A DNA stretch of 64,000 nt from Plantibacter flavus. GTDB taxonomy: Bacteria; Actinomycetota; Actinomycetes; Actinomycetales; Microbacteriaceae. This document shows positions 58,262 to 64,000 of this stretch, one piece after another. Made by a program: the position numbers and the translations under genes. Position 1 is the stretch's first letter, and each line of letters starts with the position of its first letter. The stretch covers positions 1,736,001-1,800,000 of the forward strand of contig NZ_CP019402.1 of the NCBI RefSeq assembly GCF_002024505.1. Direction: 5' to 3'. The notes under the pieces were generated by a model, which saw nothing but the letters and a program-made list of their open reading frames with translations, did not search any database and was not told the DNA's origin.

Positions 58262-59944
58262 TCAGCCGGCGGCCATCGCGCGGCCGGCGGTCCGACCGCT
58301 GAACAGACAGCCGCCGAGGAAGGTCCCCTCGAGCGCGCGATAGCCGTGGATCCCTCCACCGCCGAAGCCGGCCGCCTCACCGGCGGCGTAGAGACCGGGC
58401 ACCGGGTTCCCGTCGGGACCGAGGACCCGGCTCGCGAGGTCGGTCTCGAGCCCACCGAGGCTCTTGCGGGTCAGCACATGCAGCTTCACCGCGATGAGCG
58501 GTCCGGCCTTCGGATCGAGGAGCCGGTGCGGTGCGGCGACGCGGATGAGTTTGTCGCCCCGGTAGGAGCGGGCACCACGGAGCGCCGTGATCTGCAGGTC
58601 CTTCGTGAACGGGTTGTCGATCTCGCGATCGCGGGCCTCCACCTCGGCGACGAGGTTCGCCGCATCGATGGGCGTCTCCGGGCTCAGCTCCTGCATGCCG
58701 GCGACCAGCTCGGTGAGCGTGTCTGCGACGACGAAGTCAGCGCCGTGTTCCTTGAACGCCTCGACGGGGCCGGGCGCTCCCGGACCGATGCGCTTCGCGA
58801 GCAGCCCGAGATCCTTCCCGGTGAGGTCGGGGTTCTGCTCGCTCCCCGACAGCGCGAACTCCTTCTCGATGATCCGCTGGGTCAGCACGAACCAGCTGTG
58901 GTCGTGGCCGGTGGCACGCAGGTGCGCGAGGGTACCGAGCGTGTCGAAGCCCGGGAAGAGCGGCACCGGGAGCCGCTTCCCGGTCGCGTCGAACCAGAGC
59001 GACGACGGCCCCGGCAGGATCCTGATGCCGTGCTGCGGCCAGATCGGATCCCAGTTGGTGATGCCTTCGACGTAATGCCACATCCGGTCGCCGTTGATGA
59101 GATGCCCGCCCGCGCGCTCGCTGATCGCCAGCATGCGTCCGTCGACGTGCGCGGGGACACCGGAGAGCATGGTCGTCGGCGGCATCCCGAGCCGGGCCGG
59201 CCACTGTTCGCGGACGAGGTCGTGGTTCCCTCCGATGCCACCGCTCGCGACGAGCACCGCGGGCGCCCTGCACGAGAACTCGCCGACGACGTCGCGTGAG
59301 CTCGGAGCCCCGCGCTCGGCACGCGACGGGGCGAGCACGGAGCCGCGCACGCCGACGACCGCGCCGTCCTCGGTGAGCAGCTCGTCCACGCGGTGCCGGA
59401 AATGCGCCGACACCGTGCCGTCCTCGACGCCGGCGCTCACCCGTCGGACGAAGGGCGCGACGACACCGGGTCCGGTGCCCCAGGTGATGTGGAAGCGGGG
59501 AACGGAGTTGCCGTGGCCGATGGCGCCGTAACCGCCCCGTTCCGCCCAGCCGACGACCGGGAAGAACCGCACGCCCTGGTCGTGGAGCCAGGCGCGCTTC
59601 TCGCCCGCGGCGAAATCGAGGTACGCCTCTGCCCAGCGCTTGGGCCAGTGGTCCTCGGGACGGTCGAACGCTGCTGCGCCGAACCAGTCCTGGGTCGCGA
59701 GCTCGAGCGAATCACGGACGCCGAGGTGGCGCTGCTCGGGGGAGTCGACCAGGAACAGGCCGCCGAACGACCAGTGCGCCTGGCCACCGAGGTTCGACTC
59801 CGGCTCCTGTTCGAGCAGGATGACCCGCTTGCCGGCGTCGATGAGCTCTGCGGCGGCGACGAGCCCGGCCAGCCCGCTGCCGATCACGATCGCGTCGGCC
59901 TCGGTCCGATCGGCGGACGGATGGGGAGGGACGGCTGCTGGCAT
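58262..59944 (-). CDS. FAD-binding dehydrogenase (ketosteroid-dehydrogenase-like)
   Basis: This 560-residue flavoprotein has an N-terminal dinucleotide-binding fold (IVIGSGLAGLVAAAELIDAGKRVILLEQE), a substrate-domain segment with RFHITWGTGPGVVAPFVRRV and the C-terminal FAD motif GLYAAGEAAGFGGGGIHGYRALEGTFLGGC. It belongs to the FAD-binding-2 family near fumarate reductase and 3-ketosteroid-1-dehydrogenase; the true substrate is unknown. GAAGGAG lies 8 bases before the ATG. No steroid or lipid catabolic genes are nearby to guide the call. Confidence 0.88.
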   Translation of the reverse strand: MPAAVPPHPSADRTEADAIVIGSGLAGLVAAAELIDAGKRVILLEQEPESNLGGQAHWSFGGLFLVDSPEQRHLGVRDSLELATQDWFGAAAFDRPEDHWPKRWAEAYLDFAAGEKRAWLHDQGVRFFPVVGWAERGGYGAIGHGNSVPRFHITWGTGPGVVAPFVRRVSAGVEDGTVSAHFRHRVDELLTEDGAVVGVRGSVLAPSRAERGAPSSRDVVGEFSCRAPAVLVASGGIGGNHDLVREQWPARLGMPPTTMLSGVPAHVDGRMLAISERAGGHLINGDRMWHYVEGITNWDPIWPQHGIRILPGPSSLWFDATGKRLPVPLFPGFDTLGTLAHLRATGHDHSWFVLTQRIIEKEFALSGSEQNPDLTGKDLGLLAKRIGPGAPGPVEAFKEHGADFVVADTLTELVAGMQELSPETPIDAANLVAEVEARDREIDNPFTKDLQITALRGARSYRGDKLIRVAAPHRLLDPKAGPLIAVKLHVLTRKSLGGLETDLASRVLGPDGNPVPGLYAAGEAAGFGGGGIHGYRALEGTFLGGCLFSGRTAGRAMAAG

Positions 59945-59999
59945 CTGTTGACTCCTTCGGCGCGGACGTGCGTCCGATCCTACGACCGCGCGGCCGGAA

Positions 60000-60428
60000 T
60001 CAGAGGAGACTGCGGCGCGGTACCCCTGGATCCTCGTCGAAGGTGTTGACCATGGCGTGGGCTGCCCGCTCGAGGTAGTCCCAGAGCGTCGCCTCGTGCA
60101 CCGGCGCGAGGTCGAGGCTGTCGACGGCGGCGCGCATGTGCAGCAGCCAGCGGTCGCGAGCGTCGGGGTTCACGTGGAAGGGCTGGTGCCGCAGCCGGAG
60201 ACGCGGATGGCCGCGTTCGGCGCTGTAGGTGCCGGGCCCGCCCCAGTACTGCTCGAGGAAGAGCATCAGCCGGTCGGCCGCCGGACCGAGGTCCTCCTCG
60301 GGGTACATCGGTTTCAGGACGGGGTCGCCGGCCACGCCGCGATAGAACTCGTCGACGAGGGCCTTGAAGGTGGCGTGCCCGCCGACCTGCTCGTAGAAGG
60401 ACGTGCCTGGTGCCTGGGAGTCGGTCAC
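60000..60428 (-). CDS. Group II truncated haemoglobin
   Basis: This 142-residue 2-on-2 globin binds haem and probably oxygen or nitric oxide. FYEQVGGHATFKALVDEFYRGVAGDP opens the fold; the proximal histidine lies in RHQPFHVNPDARDRW and the group II tryptophan in RDRWLLHMRAAVDSL. The GTG at 60428 overlaps the mscS stop (GTGA), so the globin is translationally coupled to the channel gene. GlbO-type globins are common in Actinobacteria. Confidence 0.93.
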   Translation of the reverse strand: MTDSQAPGTSFYEQVGGHATFKALVDEFYRGVAGDPVLKPMYPEEDLGPAADRLMLFLEQYWGGPGTYSAERGHPRLRLRHQPFHVNPDARDRWLLHMRAAVDSLDLAPVHEATLWDYLERAAHAMVNTFDEDPGVPRRSLL

Positions 60429-61432
60429 TGCTGCCCTCTCGGGGGTCGCTTGGTCTTCGGCGCCCGTGGCGGGACCACCGTGGTCGGGTGGGTGCGCGGG
60501 GGACGCGAACCGGTCACACTTGCGGCACCCTCGAAGCCCGAGAGGACGATGCTGTTGAGCGACGGCAGCTTGACGTCCATCTCGTCGACGGCCCGCTTCA
60601 ACCGCATCCGCAGTTCGCGAGCCACGTCGTCCTTGGCACTCGTGCGCGTCTTGATGACAAGGCGGATGACGAGGGCGTCGCCCGAGATCGACTCGAGACC
60701 CCACAGCTCGGGCTTCTCGAGGATGCGGGAGCGCCACTTGGGGTCGTGGGCGAGTTCGTTCGCCGTGTCGAGCATGCGCTCCTGGACGGCCTCGACGTCG
60801 GTGTCGTACGGGATCGCCAGGTCGATGATGACCCGCGACCAGCCCTGCGACATGTTGCCGACCCGCAGGATCTCGCCGTTCCGGACGAACCAGAGCGTGC
60901 CGTTGACATCGCGTACTTGGGTGATCCGGATACCGACGGTCTCGACGACGCCGGTGGCGGGCCCGAGATCGACCACGTCGCCCACGCCCAGTTGGTCCTC
61001 GACCACCATGAACAGGCCGTTGAGGATGTCCTTGACGATGTTCTGCGCGCCGAAACCGAGACCGGCACCGACCGCTGCCGTCAGCAGGGCGAAGGAGCCG
61101 ATGATGCTCGAGTCGATGACGTTGACGACGAGGATGGCCGCGACGATGACGATGGTGACGTTGACGATGTTGCTGAGCACGGTGCCGAGGGTCCGTGTGC
61201 GTTGGACGAGTCGGACGGCGGCCAGCGGCGAGGCGAGCAGCGATTGCGTGTCGGTGACGTCGGCGCTCTTCTTGACGCCACTCACGATGCGGCCGACGAC
61301 GCGTCGGATGACGAATCGGAGCACCCATGCGGCGGCGAACGCCAGGCCGATCACGATCACCACGCCGATGATCTTCCACCCCGCCGTCCAGAGGAAGGCG
61401 GTCACGTCAGGCCAGATCTCATCCCAGTTCAT
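60425..61432 (-). CDS. mscS: Small-conductance mechanosensitive channel (MscS family)
   Basis: MscS channels open under membrane tension to release solutes in osmotic downshock. The 335-residue protein has three membrane helices in the first ~150 residues; the third (GLGFGAQNIVKDILNGLFMVVEDQLGVGDVVDLG) is the Gly/Ala-rich pore helix running into the beta domain (GVVETVGIRITQVRDVNGTLWFVRNGEI). The C-terminal vestibule and a Pro/Arg-rich tail follow. A TACACT box lies 9 bases before the ATG. Confidence 0.94.
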   Translation of the reverse strand: MNWDEIWPDVTAFLWTAGWKIIGVVIVIGLAFAAAWVLRFVIRRVVGRIVSGVKKSADVTDTQSLLASPLAAVRLVQRTRTLGTVLSNIVNVTIVIVAAILVVNVIDSSIIGSFALLTAAVGAGLGFGAQNIVKDILNGLFMVVEDQLGVGDVVDLGPATGVVETVGIRITQVRDVNGTLWFVRNGEILRVGNMSQGWSRVIIDLAIPYDTDVEAVQERMLDTANELAHDPKWRSRILEKPELWGLESISGDALVIRLVIKTRTSAKDDVARELRMRLKRAVDEMDVKLPSLNSIVLSGFEGAASVTGSRPPRTHPTTVVPPRAPKTKRPPRGQQ

Positions 61433-61441
61433 ATGGGGCCC

Positions 61442-61447
61442 AGTGTA
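61442..61447 (-). promoter_or_regulatory. -10 element TACACT of the mscS-globin operon
   Basis: On the minus strand TACACT ends 9 bases before the mscS ATG. Confidence 0.45.
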
Positions 61448-61513
61448 TCGAGCGACGCGGAGTGAACCGTGTGAGCCGCCCGAGTGCGAGCCGGAGGGTG
61501 CCTGCGTGGACGG

Positions 61514-62188
61514 TCATGGACGCACGAGTCCGTGCTTGTAGGCGAAGATGACGGCCTGCACGCGGTCGCGCAGCTGCAGCTTCATGAGCACGCGACCGAC
61601 GTGTGTCTTCACCGTCGACTCGGAGAGGACGAAGTGGGCGGCGATCTCCGCGTTGCTCAGCCCCTCCGCCATGGCGACGAGGATGTCGTGCTCCCGCGGT
61701 GTCAGCTCGGCGAGTTCTGCGGCCGAGCCGTCCTCGGCGGCCGCGGGCGTGCCGGGGAGGGCCGTCGCGAAGAGTTCGAGCATCCGTTTCGTGATGCGGG
61801 TCGAGACGGCGGCGTCGCCGGCGTGGACCGCACGGATCGCGGACGTCAGCTCGTTCGGCAGGGCGTCCTTCAGGAGGAAGCCGCTCGCGCCGGCCCGCAG
61901 CGCTCCGAAGGCGTACTCGTCGAGGTCGAAGGTCGTCAGGATGATGATGCGACTGTCGGGGTTCGCGGCGACGATCCTCCTGGTCGCCTCGATCCCGTCG
62001 AGTCCCGGCATCCGGACGTCCATGAGGATCACGTCGGGCCGCAGGGTGGCGGCGAGGTGGATCGCCTCGGCGCCGTTCGAAGCCTCACCGACCACGTCCA
62101 GATCGTCCTCCGCGCCGAGCACGAGACCGAATCCGAGCCGGATGAGCTGTTGGTCGTCGACGAGCAGGATGCGGACGGGGTCGGTCAT
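61514..62188 (-). CDS. NarL/FixJ-family response regulator
   Basis: This 224-residue regulator has a receiver domain (acidic D11/D12, phospho-acceptor D57 in VILMDVRMPG, LKDALP lysine) and a C-terminal LuxR helix-turn-helix (LTPREHDILVAMAEGLSNAEIA, LSESTVKTHVGRVLMKLQLRDR). The ATG at 62188 overlaps the kinase stop by four bases (ATGA), so the pair is cognate. It resembles the DesR/LiaR-like regulators common in Actinobacteria. The target is unknown. Confidence 0.94.
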   Translation of the reverse strand: MTDPVRILLVDDQQLIRLGFGLVLGAEDDLDVVGEASNGAEAIHLAATLRPDVILMDVRMPGLDGIEATRRIVAANPDSRIIILTTFDLDEYAFGALRAGASGFLLKDALPNELTSAIRAVHAGDAAVSTRITKRMLELFATALPGTPAAAEDGSAAELAELTPREHDILVAMAEGLSNAEIAAHFVLSESTVKTHVGRVLMKLQLRDRVQAVIFAYKHGLVRP

Positions 62189-63474
62189 GGTGTGGTTCCT
62201 CGTGGTTCGGTGGTCGGCGGGGACGTTCTCGTCGGACGTGGTTCCAGTGGCAGGACGGCATGGACGCGCCACAGTCGATCGCCGACGGCTCCGGCGGTGA
62301 CCTGACCCCCCTGGAACGCGACGCGTTCACGGAGGCCCAGCAAGCCCTGGCCGGCGCCGAGCGACGGCGCGTCCGGAATGGACCCGTCGTTCTCGACGAT
62401 GAGCTCGAGGTGCTCGTCGTCGGTGGTGATGACGACGTCGACGCGCTTCGGCCGCTCCGCGTACCGCAGCGCGTTCGTGAGGGCCTCCTGCGTGATGCGG
62501 TGCACGGCGAGCAGGATCGACGGGTCGTCCGTCGACGGCCCGGAGGCGGTGAGTGCGACCGGCAGGCCGAGTCCGCGGAAGGTCTCGACGAGCGCGGGGA
62601 TCGACGCGGCGTCGGGTTGCGGAGCGAGGGGCGCGCTGCCGGTCTCACGGAGGACCCCCAGCATGCGTCGCATGTCGACGAGGGAGCTCCGGGCGGCGTC
62701 GGTGACGGCGGTCATGGCGGATCGGGACGCCGTCGGGTCCTTCGTCGCCAGGGCCCCCTCGCTCAGCGCGACGATGACGGTGAGACTGTGGGAGACGATG
62801 TCGTGCATCTCGCGGGCGATGCGGGTCCGCTCGGCGACGGCGGCGAGCTGGGCCTGCTGGTCGCGCTCGCGGGCCAGCTGTGCCGCCCGATCGACGAGGG
62901 CTTCGACGTACCGCTTGCGATTGCCGACGTTGATCCCGATCAGCAGCCCGAAGAGCGCGAAGAGGACGACCGAGATGATGGTCTGCTGCGGCTCTCCCGG
63001 TGCGTGTGGCGCGGCCCAGGGCAGGAAGGGGGCGAGGACGGCGACGACCGCGGCGGCGGCGAAGGCCTGCCAGCCCAGTGCGACGGTCCGGTACACGGCC
63101 ACGGAGTACAGCAGGATCGGCACCGCGAACGCGTCGACGCCCACCGTCTGCGCGACCGAGACGAGCCCGACGACGATGACGAGCACGGCCATCGCGAGCG
63201 GACGCCGTCGCCTGAGCAGGACGGCGAGCGTCGTGACGCCCACGATCGCGACGGCGAGGGCGATGCGACCGGGCTGGGCCGCCAGGTCGACGTCGAACCA
63301 CTCGACGGTGCTGACCGAGAGGGCGACGAGGAGGTACCCGGCGGCGATGAGCGAGTCGGCGGTCCACGGATGCCTCGACCACCAGCGTCGGACGACCCCG
63401 GGCGGGCGCGGGAGCATCAGTGCGGCTTCCGTCGCGGCCCGGTCCGGGGCGGAGGAGGGCTTCCGAGCGGTCAC
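62185..63474 (-). CDS. Sensor histidine kinase (HisKA_3 type)
   Basis: This 429-residue membrane kinase has about five to six N-terminal helices (about 45-190), then a HisKA_3 dimerisation motif with the phosphorylated histidine in ERTRIAREMHDIVSHSLTVIV, and a GHKL domain with N box AVHRITQEALTNALRYA and glycine region LGAGQGLLGLRERV. The G1 box is degenerate (VENDGSIPDAPS). I take the GTG at 63474 as the start because the ATG at 63549 falls inside the pepN terminator hairpin. With no extracellular loop of size, it may sense membrane state. Confidence 0.9.
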   Translation of the reverse strand: MTARKPSSAPDRAATEAALMLPRPPGVVRRWWSRHPWTADSLIAAGYLLVALSVSTVEWFDVDLAAQPGRIALAVAIVGVTTLAVLLRRRRPLAMAVLVIVVGLVSVAQTVGVDAFAVPILLYSVAVYRTVALGWQAFAAAAVVAVLAPFLPWAAPHAPGEPQQTIISVVLFALFGLLIGINVGNRKRYVEALVDRAAQLARERDQQAQLAAVAERTRIAREMHDIVSHSLTVIVALSEGALATKDPTASRSAMTAVTDAARSSLVDMRRMLGVLRETGSAPLAPQPDAASIPALVETFRGLGLPVALTASGPSTDDPSILLAVHRITQEALTNALRYAERPKRVDVVITTDDEHLELIVENDGSIPDAPSLGAGQGLLGLRERVAFQGGQVTAGAVGDRLWRVHAVLPLEPRPTRTSPPTTEPRGTTP

Positions 63475-63535
63475 GACGAGGACGACCCTGAGGGTCGGTC
63501 GTCGTTCACCGGTCGGCGCATCCCTCCAGGATACG

Positions 63536-63576
63536 GAGAACCCCTCCACAGCGGGTCGTGCCGTGGAGGGGTTCTC
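63536..63576 (-). terminator. Terminator after pepN
   Basis: GAGAACCCCTCCAC pairs perfectly with GTGGAGGGGTTCTC (14 bp) around a 13-base loop, 43 bases beyond the minus-strand pepN stop. Confidence 0.75.
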
Positions 63577-63618
63577 GCCAGAGGATCCTGGTACCGGAGT
63601 GCTATCCGGCCGAGTGGA

Positions 63619-64000
63619 TCATGCGGCGTCCCGTGCCTGTGCCGCGAGTGCCCGCTCGACCCCGGCGAGGGCTTCGACGAGCATGCGTCGGAGTGCCGGG
63701 ACATCGGCGTTGGCGTCCAGCCACGCGCGGGTGCGGTCGCGGAGCTCGGTGGAGGCGAGCGCCGCCGGGTAGAGCCCCTCGACGATGTACTCGGCGATCT
63801 TGTAGCTGCGCGACTCCCAGACCGAGGTGAGCGCGGCGAAGTACGGCTCGACGAGCGGCTGCAGGACGGCCGGGTCGATGACATGCCCGAACCCGAGACC
63901 GACGTTCCGGACGATCGCGTTCGGCTGGTCGTCGTGCTCGACGACCGAGTCGAACGCCGCACGCTTGCCCTCGACGGTGGGGATCGTCGCCCGTGCGCGA
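63619..64000 (-). CDS. pepN: Aminopeptidase N, C-terminal part (5' end outside window)
   Basis: The minus-strand frame from base 63999 reads about 126 residues, ending at TGA 63619. The sequence (DSVVEHDDQPNAIVRNVGLGF, VEPYFAALTSVWESRSYKIAEYIVEG, LADANADVPALRRMLVEALAG-like helices) matches the C-terminal ERAP1-type helical domain of actinobacterial PepN. The zinc-binding HExxH region lies outside the window. A terminator follows. This frame is chosen over a longer open frame on the same strand (63471-63962) because only this one reads as a known protein. Confidence 0.82.
   Translation of the reverse strand, partial: RARATIPTVEGKRAAFDSVVEHDDQPNAIVRNVGLGFGHVIDPAVLQPLVEPYFAALTSVWESRSYKIAEYIVEGLYPAALASTELRDRTRAWLDANADVPALRRMLVEALAGVERALAAQARDAA

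Noticed and set aside
58346..59299. 317-codon plus-strand open frame opposite the flavin dehydrogenase
   Set aside because: Antisense shadow; the dehydrogenase has both FAD motifs and a Shine-Dalgarno.
63471..63962. 163-codon minus-strand open frame near the right edge
   Set aside because: Ser/Arg/Thr-rich translation; the neighbouring frame on the same strand gives the conserved PepN C-terminus instead.

Overview
The window is one contiguous piece of an actinobacterial chromosome. GC is high (roughly 70% by eye), GTG starts are frequent, and the gene order rplS-lepB-rnhB-DUF2469-yraN-comM-dprA-xerC-rpsB-tsf-pyrH-frr-cdsA is typical of Actinobacteria. Several small family-restricted proteins (SCO4848-type membrane protein, four-repeat DivIVA-like protein, C-terminal lysozyme-like protein) point to Microbacteriaceae; the genus cannot be fixed by reading. 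Gene density is very high and I see no insertion sequence, phage module, CRISPR array or rRNA operon.

Layout: 1-1121 end of a NarL-type two-component system. 1200-14226 translation, secretion, DNA-processing and cell-envelope core block. 14281-19068 lysozyme-like protein, small zinc-ribbon protein, alpha/beta hydrolase, a large composite membrane protein, thioredoxin-TPR protein. 19147-28806 alpha-glucan metabolism (glgB, glgE, glgP, glgX) plus a YbaK deacylase. 28875-31277 cysteine desulfurase and MnmA, which together serve tRNA 2-thiolation. 31337-44147 sugar MFS porter, ligA, acyl-CoA ligase, gatCAB, acyltransferase, dinB and a GerW-like protein. 44160-47822 a TPP-riboswitch-controlled thiamine-precursor ECF transporter operon (ykoEDC) ending in an uncharacterised P-loop kinase. 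47841-49131 two short repeats, a truncated tRNA-Arg copy beside an intact tRNA-Arg, a small membrane protein, orn and tRNA-His. 49150-58258 metalloprotease-like protein, nadE, several unknowns, an SSB paralogue, amino-acid permease, EttA and two thioesterases. 58262-64000 minus-strand block: flavin dehydrogenase, truncated haemoglobin, MscS channel, a second two-component system and the 3' end of pepN.

The most pervasive signal is regulatory. About twenty genes on both strands carry a TANNNT hexamer (usually TAGACT or TAGCCT) 6-10 bases before the start codon. The same TAGACT lies just upstream of the TPP aptamer, so it looks like the housekeeping -10 box, and many of these genes are probably transcribed as leaderless mRNAs. 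Genes inside operons instead have Shine-Dalgarno sequences or 1-4 base stop/start overlaps.

No wholly new multi-gene system is evident. The best leads are the kinase fused by translational coupling to the TPP-controlled transporter operon, the tRNA-Arg fragment that looks like a scar of a lost integrative element, the widespread leaderless-promoter pattern, and the composite three-helix protein at 16226-18091.
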